Shown piece by piece: positions 47,767 to 56,614 of a stretch of 64,000 bases of DNA; the stretch's first letter is position 1, and each line of letters begins with the position of its first letter. Below the pieces are notes generated by a model. That model was not told where the DNA came from. It saw only the letters and a program-made list of their open reading frames with translations, and made no database searches. Position numbers and translations under genes: made by a program. The DNA is from Roseibium porphyridii (lineage in GTDB: Bacteria > Pseudomonadota > Alphaproteobacteria > Rhizobiales > Stappiaceae): assembly GCF_026191725.2 (NCBI RefSeq), contig NZ_CP120863.1:5806789-5870788 (forward strand), in the 5' to 3' direction.

Positions 47767-48285
47767 TTACGACACACCTTCTTCATTATTGTGTTCCATG
47801 AGCAAGCAATCGTCGGTGCGGCCAAGAAGATCCTCGATCTCCCGAAACCCAGCCTTTCGGTAGGCGTTGACGGCCCTCAGATTTGCAGGGTCCGGATCAA
47901 TGATGATCCGGTCGTACCCTTCCCGGCGCAGCTTCTCAACAAATGCACTCAAAACTCGGGTTCCTATGCCCTTTGACAGATCCGCCGCACTGGCGATTGA
48001 CAAGTCCACGCCAACCGCTTCGTCAGGCAGCAACTCCAGCCAGGGATAGTCTTCAACCCATTCGGTATTCTTCTGATCCTTGATAAACCAGACCTGGATA
48101 TAACCCGTCTCTATGCCGTCGATCTGGAAAAAATAGGGACGCGTTGTGTCCTGGCCAGTCAGCATTTCCCTGACGTATCCCAGCTCTTCAGTCGGATCGC
48201 CCCACCATTCCCGCCAATGCGGCCTTACCATCCAGTCCGACAGCAGGGGCAAATCTTCCATTGTCACCGGGCGAAACGAAATCAT
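47767..48285 (-). CDS. GNAT-family N-acetyltransferase (AAC(6')-like) inside the hslVU operon
   Basis: 172 residues, GNAT fold similar to aminoglycoside 6'-N-acetyltransferases: ISFRPVTMEDLPLLSDWM at the start, WVEDYPWLELLPDEAVGVDLSIA, and the acetyl-CoA motif LSKGIGTRVLSAFVEKL, ending with DPDPANLRAVNAYRKAGF. It is placed 6 bases after hslV and 3 bases before hslU, so it is under heat-shock control. The substrate is not known; resistance cannot be claimed from the sequence. Confidence 0.85.
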   Translation of the reverse strand: MISFRPVTMEDLPLLSDWMVRPHWREWWGDPTEELGYVREMLTGQDTTRPYFFQIDGIETGYIQVWFIKDQKNTEWVEDYPWLELLPDEAVGVDLSIASAADLSKGIGTRVLSAFVEKLRREGYDRIIIDPDPANLRAVNAYRKAGFREIEDLLGRTDDCLLMEHNNEEGVS

Positions 48286-48291
48286 CGAAAA

Positions 48292-48852
48292 TCACTCGAC
48301 GGTGTCCAGAGATTCCACGGTTACACTGGCATTTGTGTAGACGCAGATTTCAGCCGCCACCGCCATTGCCTTGCGGGCAATGGTTTCTGCGTCGAAATCC
48401 GTATCTGCCAGTGCACGACCGGCAGCCAGTGCGTAGTTGCCTCCGGAGCCGATGCCCATGACACCGCCTTCAGGCTCAAGAACGTCACCGGTTCCGGTCA
48501 GCACCAGCGACACATTTTTGTCGGCAACCAGCATCATCGCCTCAAGCCGGCGCAGGTAACGGTCGGTCCGCCAATCCTTGGCCAGCTCGACGCAAGCCCG
48601 CATGAGCTGCCCCGGATATTGCTCCAGCTTTGCTTCCAGGCGTTCAAACAATGTGAATGCGTCGGCTGTTGCACCTGCAAAACCGGCAATCACTTCACCC
48701 TTTGCAAGCGGCCGCACCTTGCGGGCGGTGTGCTTGATCACGGTCTGGCCAAGAGACACCTGTCCGTCGCCAGCTATGACAACCTTGCCGCCCTTGCGTA
48801 CCATCATGATCGTCGTACCGTGCCATTGAGCAGGTTCGCGCGTTTCACTCAT
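48292..48852 (-). CDS. hslV: ATP-dependent protease proteolytic subunit HslV
   Basis: 186 residues. The catalytic N-terminal threonine lies in [29 protein letters not shown], after a 13-residue propeptide typical of alphaproteobacteria. HslV forms the two-ring peptidase opened by HslU. ATG 48852 has GAGGAC five bases upstream and lies just after a sigma-32-like promoter; a start at 48918 would lie upstream of the -35 box and is rejected. Confidence 0.96.
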   Translation of the reverse strand: MSETREPAQWHGTTIMMVRKGGKVVIAGDGQVSLGQTVIKHTARKVRPLAKGEVIAGFAGATADAFTLFERLEAKLEQYPGQLMRACVELAKDWRTDRYLRRLEAMMLVADKNVSLVLTGTGDVLEPEGGVMGIGSGGNYALAAGRALADTDFDAETIARKAMAVAAEICVYTNASVTVESLDTVE

Positions 48853-48886
48853 CAAGTCCTCATAAGTCTCTTTTGTCTGCCGCCCT

Positions 48887-48915
48887 ATGTAGGCGGCTAA
48901 CACGGCATTTCCAAG
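48887..48915 (-). promoter_or_regulatory. Candidate sigma-32 heat-shock promoter of hslV
   Basis: Minus strand: -35 CTTGGA (48915-48910), 17-bp spacer, -10 CTACAT (48892-48887) within CCTACATAG. It gives a leader of about 25-30 bases before hslV. Alphaproteobacterial heat-shock promoters have CTTG with a C-rich, TAT/TACAT-like -10, so the fit is good. The dnaK promoter in this window has identical spacing. Confidence 0.6.
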
Positions 48916-48954
48916 CAATCATTGGGACAAGCAACAAAGGCACGGGTTTCAACC

Positions 48955-49530
48955 TCAGTGCGACATCTCGATCCTTGTTGCTCTCAAGAGGGCATCCACC
49001 AACCGGTCGAGCTGACCGCTGATCCGGTCATCGGTGAGATCTCCCTTCTCGTCAAAAGCACCTGATGCACGGGGAATGGAGACCATCTGAGGCAACACCA
49101 TTGCACCCAGTCCGACCTCAAGGATCGTGCGCATGCCGATCAGGCCACGCATGCCGCCGAACCCGCCCGGTGAAGCTGCTCCGAGTGCAAAGACCTTGTT
49201 CTTATAGGCTTCACCCGGCTCCTTGACGCGGCTTATCCAGTCCAGAGTGTTTTTCAAAAGCGGTGTGATGCCGGCATTGTATTCGGGGCACGACAGAAAA
49301 ATACCGTCCTGACCATGAAACAAACGTTTGAGTTTAATGGCATTTTCGGGCACGCCGTCGCTTTCTTCCAGGTCACCGTCATAGACCGGCAAGGGATACT
49401 CCTTCAGCGACAAATGCGTGACTTCTGCGTCCAGAATGGCCAACTTCTTTGCCACCAGCGCCACGAGCTTGCCGTTCAGCGAAGCGCTCCGGGAAGAGCC
49501 GGAACATACGAGGATCTTTGGATTGCGCAT
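48955..49530 (-). CDS. NAD(P)H-dependent FMN reductase
   Basis: 191 residues, flavodoxin-like fold. The phosphate-binding loop VCSGSSRSASLNGKLV and the flavin-binding SCPEYNAGITPLLKNTLDWISRV mark the NADPH_FMN_red family (ChrR/ArsH/azoreductase relatives). It probably reduces quinones or other electrophiles; the native substrate is unknown. Divergence from neighbours is minimal: it lies 97 bases after the PmtA-like gene on the same strand. Confidence 0.88.
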   Translation of the reverse strand: MRNPKILVCSGSSRSASLNGKLVALVAKKLAILDAEVTHLSLKEYPLPVYDGDLEESDGVPENAIKLKRLFHGQDGIFLSCPEYNAGITPLLKNTLDWISRVKEPGEAYKNKVFALGAASPGGFGGMRGLIGMRTILEVGLGAMVLPQMVSIPRASGAFDEKGDLTDDRISGQLDRLVDALLRATRIEMSH

Positions 49531-49626
49531 CTAATATCTCCAGTTCACAGTCGACCATAAGACAACACCGCCAAAGGTGTTTGCCCGAATACGGTAACTA
49601 GAGCGTTGTGCACGAATTTTGGAGGC

Positions 49627-50289
49627 TTAGTGGCCTTTGCGGTAAACCCAGACCCGCGCTGGCGGCAGGTTTTTCCAAACCCAGTCCGAACTGAACACCG
49701 AAACGGCATGACTGTCCGGCTTGACGGGTGCTACGAGCCCATAGGAAAACTGAATAAAGGGCGCCCCAGGCTTGAGCATGTCGAGTGCATCTGCCAACAG
49801 AGCCTTTCGAACTGGCTCTGGCCTCGTCAGCAGCGGCAAGGATGAAACAATGCCGTCAAGCTTGCCCGACCTGTTGGAGCGGTCAGCGAAAAATCCGCCT
49901 TCACTTTCAAGGCTTTCACGCAAGGCATAGGCATCCCCTTGCAAGACAGTCAGACCTGGATATCTGAGGCTCAGGATCTCACAGAATTCAGGGCTGTATT
50001 CAACAAGGTTGAGATGATGGTTGGCAAACCCACGATCGATCAGCGCTTTGGTCACCGCGCCCGTACCAGGTCCAAGCTCGACGACGCGGCAATGAGGACG
50101 CGGTGTCAGGAATGAGGCCATCTTTGCAGCAAGATCGGGACCTGAGGGTGTAACAGCTCCAGTCCTCAACGGGTTCTGCGCCCAGGATCGTATGAACTTC
50201 ATTTCGTCGAGCACTTTTGCCCGGACGGCATTGGCCTTGACGATCTTCTCCCGAAGGCGTTCCCCGCGAATCCCGCTACGCTTCAACAT
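49627..50289 (-). CDS. PmtA-like phospholipid N-methyltransferase
   Basis: 220 residues, class I SAM-dependent methyltransferase. The N terminus FIRSWAQNPLRTGAVTPSGPDLAAKMA and motif I VVELGPGTGAVTKALIDRG (~70) match the Rhodobacter-type PmtA, which methylates phosphatidylethanolamine to phosphatidylcholine. Motif IV reads VSSLPLL, as in PmtA/KsgA relatives. The basic N terminus suits membrane binding. A KsgA-like rRNA dimethylase is less likely because of the length and the missing specificity region. Confidence 0.78.
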   Translation of the reverse strand: MLKRSGIRGERLREKIVKANAVRAKVLDEMKFIRSWAQNPLRTGAVTPSGPDLAAKMASFLTPRPHCRVVELGPGTGAVTKALIDRGFANHHLNLVEYSPEFCEILSLRYPGLTVLQGDAYALRESLESEGGFFADRSNRSGKLDGIVSSLPLLTRPEPVRKALLADALDMLKPGAPFIQFSYGLVAPVKPDSHAVSVFSSDWVWKNLPPARVWVYRKGH

Positions 50290-50400
50290 CTTACCTCACT
50301 TCCACCCAGAAAATGAATATAGGGGGACTTGTCAGAAGATGCTACGGCTGGGCGCACAAATTGCACAAACTCACGGATAATCTACAAGCGCCCCCGCCTA

Positions 50401-51528
50401 TCAGGCACCGAGATTGTCTATGAAATCCTTCACCTTGGAGAAGAAACCAGCAGATTCAGGATGGTTCTCACCGGAGGATTCTTTCTCAAATTCCGCCAGA
50501 AGTTCCCTTTGCCTGCGTGTCAGGTTCGTCGGTGTCTCGACAGTTACCTGAATATACATGTCACCGTGTTGGCTGGTGCGCATGATCGGCATGCCCTTGC
50601 CGCGCAAGCGGAACTGCTTTCCTGTCTGCGTACCTTCCGGCACTTTTACCCGACTGGTCGCGCCAGAAACGGTCGGCACATCGAATTGTCCGCCAAGCGT
50701 CGCCGTGCTCATGGAAATGGGTACCCGGCAATAGAGGTCCGCGCCATCGCGCTGAAACAATTCGTGGGGGCGGATCGACAGGAAGATGTAAAGATCCCCT
50801 GCAGGACCACCGCGCACACCGGCTTCCCCCTCTCCGGCAAGCCGAATTCGGGTTCCGTCTTCGATGCCGGCGGGAATATTGACTGACAGCGTACGGTCCT
50901 GGGTCTTTCGTCCCGACCCGTTGCAGCCTTCGCAAGGATCGGTGATGACCTGTCCGCGCCCCTGACAGGTCGGGCAGGTACGCTCAAGGGTGAAAAAGCC
51001 CTGTGCCGCACGCACGCGTCCGGCCCCACCACAAGTGCGGCAGGTAGTCGGGCTGGTGCCCGGTTTTGCTCCGGAACCAGAACAGTCATCACAAGTGATG
51101 CTGGTCGGAACTTCGATCTCAACCGTCTTGCCGGAAAATGCGTCTTCCAGCGTAATGTCAAGATTGTAGCGCAGATCGGCGCCGCGCTCACGGCCACCGG
51201 ACCGACGCCCGCCACCCATGCCGAAAAATTCTTCGAAGATGTCGGACATGGTGGAGGAAAAATCTTGCGCACCCGCGCCGCCGCCGCCACCGAATCCGCC
51301 ATTTTCGAACGCTGCATGCCCGAAGCGATCGTAGGCGGCCCGTTTCTGCCCGTCTTTCAAGGTGTCATAGGCTTCGTTGACTTCCTTGAACATGGCTTCG
51401 GCTTCGCCGTCGCCCGGATTGCGGTCCGGGTGATATTGCATTGCCATTTTGCGGTAAGCGCTTTTCAGCGCTTTTTCATCCGCATCGCGTGAAACGCCCA
51501 GCACCTCGTAGAAATCACGTTTTGACAT
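50401..51528 (-). CDS. dnaJ: Chaperone protein DnaJ
   Basis: 375 residues, type I Hsp40. The J domain (~1-70) has the HPD motif in YHPDRNPGD; the Gly/Phe-rich linker covers ~75-105; the zinc region contains four CxxCxGxG repeats ([32 protein letters not shown]); the C-terminal substrate-binding domains follow. It stimulates the DnaK ATPase. ATG 51528 is chosen. It lies 220 bases downstream of dnaK across a large hairpin. Confidence 0.96.
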   Translation of the reverse strand: MSKRDFYEVLGVSRDADEKALKSAYRKMAMQYHPDRNPGDGEAEAMFKEVNEAYDTLKDGQKRAAYDRFGHAAFENGGFGGGGGAGAQDFSSTMSDIFEEFFGMGGGRRSGGRERGADLRYNLDITLEDAFSGKTVEIEVPTSITCDDCSGSGAKPGTSPTTCRTCGGAGRVRAAQGFFTLERTCPTCQGRGQVITDPCEGCNGSGRKTQDRTLSVNIPAGIEDGTRIRLAGEGEAGVRGGPAGDLYIFLSIRPHELFQRDGADLYCRVPISMSTATLGGQFDVPTVSGATSRVKVPEGTQTGKQFRLRGKGMPIMRTSQHGDMYIQVTVETPTNLTRRQRELLAEFEKESSGENHPESAGFFSKVKDFIDNLGA

Positions 51529-51711
51529 CAAGATCTCTCGGTCTTGTTGTTGCACCGTCGGCAGCCTGGACGGGTCCGGCGCCAGGAACGAGAGGGGCTC
51601 GTTATATGTTCAATTGATCCAGACAAAGCCCCACCCGCTTCTATTACGGCGAAAGCGCCGGGCTCATGTGCCCTTGTGATCAGGCAAGCAAGCGTCCGGC
51701 GCCAGACTTGA

Positions 51712-51738
51712 ACAGCCAGCCGGGACACGGCTGGCTGT
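51712..51738 (-). terminator. Hairpin between dnaK and dnaJ
   Basis: An 11-bp perfect stem ACAGCCAGCCG/CGGCTGGCTGT with a 5-base loop, 10 bases past the dnaK stop. On the dnaK strand no T-run follows, so it probably allows partial readthrough into dnaJ or protects the dnaK mRNA 3' end. Confidence 0.45.
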
Positions 51739-51748
51739 CGTTTTTCAG

Positions 51749-53671
51749 TTATGCAGACTTTTTGTCGTCTTCGTCTTTGACTTCCTCGAAGTCCGCATCG
51801 ACAACATCGTCTTCCGCCTTGGCTTCGGCTTCTTCGCCGCCTTCGCCACCGGCTTCCGCATCGGCCTGTGCCGCCTGATACATGGCTTCGCCAAGTTTCA
51901 TGGATGCTTCGGCCAGCGCCTGGGTTTTGGCCTTGATGTCTTCAAGGTCTTCACCCTCCAGCGAGGATTTTAGCTCTTCAAGTGCGGATTCGATTGCAGC
52001 CTTGTCGTCTTCGGAGACCTTGTCTCCGTAGTCTTTCAGCGACTTGTCAGTGGAATGAACCAGCGACTCGCCCTGGTTCCTGGCTTCAACCAGTTCCTTC
52101 CGCTTCTTGTCCTCATCCGCATGGGACTCAGCATCCTTGATCATCTGATCGATGTCATTGTCGCTAAGACCGCCAGAAGCCTGGATGCGGATCTGCTGTT
52201 CCTTGCCGGTACCTTTGTCCTTTGCCGAAACATTGACAATACCGTTGGCATCGATGTCGAAGGTGACTTCGATCTGCGGCACGCCACGCGGCGCCGGAGG
52301 AAGACCAACCAGGTCGAACTGACCGAGGACCTTGTTGTCCGCAGCCATTTCACGCTCGCCCTGGAAGACACGGATGGTCACAGCCGTCTGATTGTCTTCG
52401 GCCGTGGAGAACACCTGGCTCTTCTTGGTCGGGATCGTCGTGTTGCGGTCAATCAGGCGTGTGAAGACACCACCGAGCGTCTCGATACCGAGCGACAGCG
52501 GAGTAACGTCCAGAAGGAGTACGTCCTTGACGTCACCCTGCAGGACACCGGCCTGAATCGCAGCACCCATAGCAACGACTTCGTCCGGATTAACACCCTT
52601 GTGCGATTCCTTGCCGAAGAAGGTGTTCACGGTTTCCTGGATCTTCGGCATGCGGGTCATGCCGCCGACGAGAACGACTTCGTCAATTTCACCAGCTGCC
52701 AGGCCTGCGTCTTTCAGAGCGGCCTTCATCGGGTTGATGGTGCGTTTGACCAGATCATCGACCAAAGACTCAAACTTGGCGCGAGTAAGCTTCAACGTCA
52801 GGTGCTTTGGACCGGATGCATCCGCCGTGATGAACGGCAGGTTGATTTCGGTCTGCGAAGAGGACGACAACTCGATCTTGGCTTTTTCCGCGGCTTCTTT
52901 CAGACGCTGCAGGGCCAGTTTGTCGTTCTTCAGATCAATGCCCTGATCTTTCTTGAACTCAGCTGCGAGATAGTCGACCAGAACCATGTCGAAGTCTTCA
53001 CCGCCCAGGAACGTATCGCCGTTCGTGGATTTCACTTCAAAGACGCCGTCGCCGATTTCCAGGATGGACACGTCGAACGTGCCGCCACCAAGGTCGTAAA
53101 CAGCGATGGTTTTGCCGTCATTCTTGTCCAGGCCATAGGCCAGCGCAGCTGCGGTCGGCTCGTTGATGATACGCAGAACTTCCAGACCGGCAATCTTGCC
53201 GGCATCTTTGGTTGCCTGACGCTGTGCATCGTTGAAGTACGCCGGAACGGTAATAACCGCCTGGGTCACAGTCTCGCCGAGGTAGCTCTCAGCCGTTTCC
53301 TTCATTTTCTGAAGGATGAAGGCGGAAACCTGGGACGGGGAGTATTTTTCGCCGTTTGCCTCAACCCATGCGTCGCCGTTGTCGGCCTTGACGATATCGA
53401 AGGGAACCAGTTTCTGGTCCTTGGCGACAGTCGGGTCGTCGAACCGGCGCCCGATCAGGCGCTTGACCGCAAACAGCGTGTTCGTCGGATTGGTGACTGC
53501 CTGGCGTTTCGCCGGCTGACCGACAAGGCGTTCGCCATCGTCGGAAAATGCCACCATAGACGGCGTGGTGCGTGCACCTTCTGCGTTTTCAATTACTTTG
53601 GGATCTTTACCGTCCATGACGGCGACGCACGAGTTCGTCGTGCCGAGGTCGATACCAATGACCTTTGCCAT
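51749..53671 (-). CDS. dnaK: Chaperone protein DnaK (Hsp70)
   Basis: 640 residues. The ATPase domain opens with [19 protein letters not shown] and contains [16 protein letters not shown] and [12 protein letters not shown]; the substrate domain includes [16 protein letters not shown], and an acidic Asp/Glu-rich tail closes the protein. ATG 53671 has GAGAGG upstream. It has a sigma-32-like promoter about 130 bases upstream and a leader containing a CCGGG/CCCGG hairpin at 53741-53755. grpE is not in the window. Confidence 0.97.
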   Translation of the reverse strand: MAKVIGIDLGTTNSCVAVMDGKDPKVIENAEGARTTPSMVAFSDDGERLVGQPAKRQAVTNPTNTLFAVKRLIGRRFDDPTVAKDQKLVPFDIVKADNGDAWVEANGEKYSPSQVSAFILQKMKETAESYLGETVTQAVITVPAYFNDAQRQATKDAGKIAGLEVLRIINEPTAAALAYGLDKNDGKTIAVYDLGGGTFDVSILEIGDGVFEVKSTNGDTFLGGEDFDMVLVDYLAAEFKKDQGIDLKNDKLALQRLKEAAEKAKIELSSSSQTEINLPFITADASGPKHLTLKLTRAKFESLVDDLVKRTINPMKAALKDAGLAAGEIDEVVLVGGMTRMPKIQETVNTFFGKESHKGVNPDEVVAMGAAIQAGVLQGDVKDVLLLDVTPLSLGIETLGGVFTRLIDRNTTIPTKKSQVFSTAEDNQTAVTIRVFQGEREMAADNKVLGQFDLVGLPPAPRGVPQIEVTFDIDANGIVNVSAKDKGTGKEQQIRIQASGGLSDNDIDQMIKDAESHADEDKKRKELVEARNQGESLVHSTDKSLKDYGDKVSEDDKAAIESALEELKSSLEGEDLEDIKAKTQALAEASMKLGEAMYQAAQADAEAGGEGGEEAEAKAEDDVVDADFEEVKDEDDKKSA

Positions 53672-53804
53672 ATCTGCCTCTCTTTCTAGCAAACCAGACA
53701 GACCCTAGAAGGCGTCGGTCCGGCTCCTCTCACTTGTAATCCGGGGCCAGCCCGGAGATCGCGCCGGAGCACATGCTCAGGATTTGGCGCGAAGCTTGAC
53801 CGCT

Positions 53805-53833
53805 ATATAGGTGGATGAAACTTTGCCTGCAAG
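53805..53833 (-). promoter_or_regulatory. Candidate sigma-32 heat-shock promoter of dnaK
   Basis: Minus strand: -35 CTTGCA (53833-53828), 17-bp spacer, -10 CTATAT (53810-53805) inside CCTATATAG. This is a close match to alphaproteobacterial heat-shock promoters and has the same spacing as the hslV promoter. Predicted leader about 125 bases. The 303-bp dnaK/53975 divergent region holds no other gene; a small GTAAAA/TTTTAC hairpin lies at 53912-53928. Confidence 0.65.
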
Positions 53834-53974
53834 ACATCTGTTTGCTGGCAATCGCCAGTCATCACCGATATTTCTTGCCTGATCGTTACCAAGATCGGAT
53901 TTCGGATTGTCGTAAAAGTCAATTTTACAGAAAATCACCATGCAGATGTGGCATTGCTCCAGGGGAATACATCC

Positions 53975-54793
53975 ATGAAAGACGCCAATTTGTGGAACCG
54001 CATTGCGGCTTGCCATCCAGATGCCGTCGAGGCCGATTTTCCTTTTTCAAAACGACTGGCACGGGACAATGGCTGGTCCCATGGGTTCGCGTTGCGCGTT
54101 ATCACCGAATATCAGCGCTTTGCTTATCTCAGCAGGCTGGGTTCAGGGATGGTCACGCCAAGCGACGAGGTCGACCAGGCATGGCATCTGCATTTGACTT
54201 ATACAAAGCATTATTGGGGCCCCTTTAAGGATGCACTTGGAGGCCCATTGCACCATATGCCGACCAAGGGCGGTGCAGATCAGAATGCGCTGTTTAACGA
54301 CGCCTACGCCAAAACGCTGGCATATTACCGAAGCGAATTCGGAGAACCGCCTGCTGACATTTGGCCTCCAGCCTCCGTCAGGTTCGGGAAAGCACCGCAT
54401 TTCCAACGCCTAAATACACAAGATCACTGGATAATCGCCAAACCGAAATGGTCCAATAAGCTTCAGACCGTCTACGAGACCGTAAAAGCACTGCCTGGCG
54501 CCGTGCTTGGCGCAGGCGCCGCGCTCATCGCATTCCTGCTGGGAAGCAGCCTGGCCTTCGCTCATGGCTCTCCAGCTGGCGACACGCTGCTGGAACGGGT
54601 TCGAAACATGTTCTGGCATTGGGCTACGGAACATACGATCGTTTTCGTTTTGTGTGTTGCCTTGGTTGGGTTTGTTCTCCTGGCGCTTTTCAAAAAGGCA
54701 ACTGGTGGCAAGTCGTCGGGCTGCGGTTCAGGATGTACTGCAGGCGGCTCCAGTGGTTGCAGTTCTTCCGGTTGCGGCGGGTGCGGCGACTGA
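53975..54793 (+). CDS. Membrane protein of unknown function with GRDP-like domain and Cys/Gly tail
   Basis: 272 residues, not recognised as a named family. The N-terminal ~150 residues are cytoplasmic-type; TPSDEVDQAWHLHLTYTKHYW resembles the VDxxWHxH core of DUF1399/glycine-rich-domain (GRDP-like) proteins. Two membrane segments follow (VLGAGAALIAFLLGSSLAFA, HTIVFVLCVALVGFVLLAL). The protein ends in a 27-residue Ser/Gly tail with five cysteines (…GCGSGC… ending CGGCGD), a type also seen on TIGR04222-like bacterial membrane proteins. ATG 53975 has AGGGG nine bases upstream. It precedes alkB closely, so they are probably cotranscribed. Function unknown. Confidence 0.72.
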   Translation: MKDANLWNRIAACHPDAVEADFPFSKRLARDNGWSHGFALRVITEYQRFAYLSRLGSGMVTPSDEVDQAWHLHLTYTKHYWGPFKDALGGPLHHMPTKGGADQNALFNDAYAKTLAYYRSEFGEPPADIWPPASVRFGKAPHFQRLNTQDHWIIAKPKWSNKLQTVYETVKALPGAVLGAGAALIAFLLGSSLAFAHGSPAGDTLLERVRNMFWHWATEHTIVFVLCVALVGFVLLALFKKATGGKSSGCGSGCTAGGSSGCSSSGCGGCGD

Positions 54794-54814
54794 TACGAGC
54801 TCTTGAGCAAAAAA

Positions 54815-55438
54815 ATGCAAAATACCTCTCTTGGCGGGCCGGACGGCCTTAAGTATTTGCCTGGGTACTTTGACCGCGCCGCTCAGGAATCGCTTCTGAG
54901 AGAGGTGCGATCATGCGTTGCCGAGGCACCGCTTTTCCAACCGGTGATGCCACGAACCGGGAAAGCCTTTTCCGTAAAGATGAGCAACTGCGGCCCGCTT
55001 GGCTGGGTCTCCGACATCAACGGATACCGCTATCAGCAAGCGCATCCAGATACCGGAGCACCATGGCCCGGCATTCCTCTCGCCTTGCAAGAGCTCTGGC
55101 GGGAGATCGCTCCAACCGCCCAGCCACCACAGGCCTGCCTGATCAACTATTATGAACAGAGTGCCCGAATGGGTCTGCATCAGGACCGGGACGAGCAAAC
55201 ATTCGATGCCCCTGTCATTTCGGTCTCACTTGGCGATGCAGCAACCTTCCGGGTTGGCGGTTTGTCCCGCAAGGACCCGACGAGATCCTTTCGCCTTCAG
55301 TCCGGCGATGTTGTTGTGCTGGGTGGAGAAGCCCGGCTCGCCTTTCACGGGATCGACCGGATATTGAGCGGAACATCAAGCCTTTTGAAGAACGGTGGCC
55401 GCATCAATCTGACCCTTCGGCGCGTCACCGCCATCTAA
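54815..55438 (+). CDS. alkB: AlkB-like alpha-ketoglutarate-dependent dioxygenase
   Basis: 207 residues. AlkB proteins remove methyl groups from 1-methyladenine and 3-methylcytosine in DNA or RNA using Fe(II) and 2-oxoglutarate. Metal ligands: GLHQDRDE (H and D) and FHGIDRI (distal H); the 2-oxoglutarate arginines lie in RINLTLRR. The substrate-binding CLINYYEQSARMGLHQD is typical of AlkB itself rather than AlkD-type enzymes. ATG 54815 is preferred to TTG 54803. It starts 21 bases after the Cys-tailed membrane protein. Confidence 0.92.
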   Translation: MQNTSLGGPDGLKYLPGYFDRAAQESLLREVRSCVAEAPLFQPVMPRTGKAFSVKMSNCGPLGWVSDINGYRYQQAHPDTGAPWPGIPLALQELWREIAPTAQPPQACLINYYEQSARMGLHQDRDEQTFDAPVISVSLGDAATFRVGGLSRKDPTRSFRLQSGDVVVLGGEARLAFHGIDRILSGTSSLLKNGGRINLTLRRVTAI

Positions 55439-55459
55439 GCAGACCGCCGGCGGCCAACG

Positions 55460-55900
55460 TTAAAACAAGGCGATCAACGCCGCTACGACGATCACGATAT
55501 TTGCCAGCAGGCAGACCACGAATGCAATCGTACGTGGCCCTCCGGCAACCCTGCCTACACCAGCATAGTAGACGCCCCAGAACAAAAGCCGCGCAGCCAG
55601 ATAAACACCTGCAGCCACATTCACCAACAACGGTGACACGCCGGCTACGATTGCAATCAGGACGGCAGCCAGAAAGGCTGGAAAGCTCTCGGCAGAGTTC
55701 TGATAGGTTCGAACCGCGCGAAAGCTCAGTTTCGTATGGTCGAATTGCAGCGGCATGCCGGGAACCTGCTCCTCTTTGGCAAAGGCAAGCGGAGCGGTCA
55801 GGAAGTTCTGGATCAAGACGATCAAGGACAGTGCGGCGACTATTGTCAAACCGGGCCTATAGGCATTGAGGTACGGGGCAACTTCAAAGAGATTTTCCAT
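55460..55900 (-). CDS. MAPEG family membrane protein
   Basis: 146 residues with four membrane helices: NAYRPGLTIVAALSLIVLIQNFL, then AESFPAFLAAVLIAIVAGV, and VAAGVYLAARLLFWGVYYAG. The NSAESFPAF and R-x-L-F-W-x-x-Y motifs are those of bacterial MAPEG proteins (membrane-associated eicosanoid/glutathione metabolism), some of which are glutathione transferases. It is divergent from a TetR gene, its likely regulator, and converges on alkB. Enzyme activity is not shown. Confidence 0.88.
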   Translation of the reverse strand: MENLFEVAPYLNAYRPGLTIVAALSLIVLIQNFLTAPLAFAKEEQVPGMPLQFDHTKLSFRAVRTYQNSAESFPAFLAAVLIAIVAGVSPLLVNVAAGVYLAARLLFWGVYYAGVGRVAGGPRTIAFVVCLLANIVIVVAALIALF

Positions 55901-55954
55901 TTTTCGATCCGAGTTCTTTCAACAGGATTTGCCTTTCTTGCTCGCAATCAATTT

Positions 55955-55968
55955 ATGTTAAAGAACAT
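55955..55968. promoter_or_regulatory. Palindrome ATGTT-N4-AACAT, possible TetR operator
   Basis: ATGTTAAAGAACAT lies midway between divergent MAPEG and TetR genes. A second dyad, CTGAT/ATCAG, occurs at 55979-55999. TetR repressors commonly bind such sites in the shared promoter region. Position and symmetry are visible; binding is inference. Confidence 0.4.
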
Positions 55969-56014
55969 TTTTTGGTCCCTGATATTCTTTCCAGATCAGG
56001 TCCGGGAGACAAAT

Positions 56015-56611
56015 TTGCCTTACGCCCCAGAACACAAAACCAAAACGCGCAAGCGCATCGTCGAGTGCGCACGTATCCTTTTTAACCGCCACGGCTTTTC
56101 AGAAGTCTCTATCGATACGGTTATGGCAGAAGCTGGTCTAACCCGGGGCGGTTTCTACAATCACTTCAAAAACAAGGATGAGCTCTATGCAGAGGCTGTG
56201 GCATCCTTCCTGAACGGCCGCGGAAAAACCTGGCGCGACGAGGCAGGTGTTGACCCGGTCAATGGCGGTCCGCAGACGGTTCGGGACATGATCGAAAGCT
56301 ACCTTTCGACCAGACATCTCGGTGATCTGGAAGGTCAGTGTCCGATGATCGCTCTGCCATCCGACGTCGCACGGGCAACACCTGAAGTTCAGTCCGCGTA
56401 TGAGGCCCTGCTGCGGGCAATGATCTGGCTGTTTGAAAACAATTTGCCCGAAGAGCCGACCAAAAGAGACAAGGCAATTGGGCTGGCGGCGTTGTGCGTC
56501 GGCGGCATGGTGTTGTCCCGGACCATAGACGACGACACTCTTGCGGAAGAGATCCGAAGCGTCTCGAAATCCCTTGCCCTGAAACAATTGGAAACCGGCG
56601 AACGCTCCTGA
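56015..56611 (+). CDS. TetR/AcrR-family transcriptional regulator
   Basis: 198 residues. The HTH domain is KTRKRIVECARILFNRHGFSEVSIDTVMAEAGLTRGGFYNHFKNKDELY, followed by a C-terminal ligand domain like those of the YP/NemR-type subgroup. The TTG start at 56015 is chosen because GGGAG lies six bases upstream; an in-frame ATG further up (MLKNIFW) would add an AT-rich, non-homologous extension through the operator. It is divergent from MAPEG and its stop lies three bases from the converging OsmC stop. Confidence 0.88.
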   Translation: MPYAPEHKTKTRKRIVECARILFNRHGFSEVSIDTVMAEAGLTRGGFYNHFKNKDELYAEAVASFLNGRGKTWRDEAGVDPVNGGPQTVRDMIESYLSTRHLGDLEGQCPMIALPSDVARATPEVQSAYEALLRAMIWLFENNLPEEPTKRDKAIGLAALCVGGMVLSRTIDDDTLAEEIRSVSKSLALKQLETGERS

Positions 56612-56614
56612 TGT

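Noticed and set aside
52055-53689. Long open frame (544 codons) on the plus strand opposite dnaK
   Set aside because: Long antisense frames opposite dnaK are a known effect of its codon bias. The product has no recognisable domain and dnaK is certain.
53672-53974. CIRCE element (HrcA operator) upstream of dnaK
   Set aside because: No TTAGCACTC-N9-GAGTGCTAA repeat is present; a sigma-32-like promoter explains the region.
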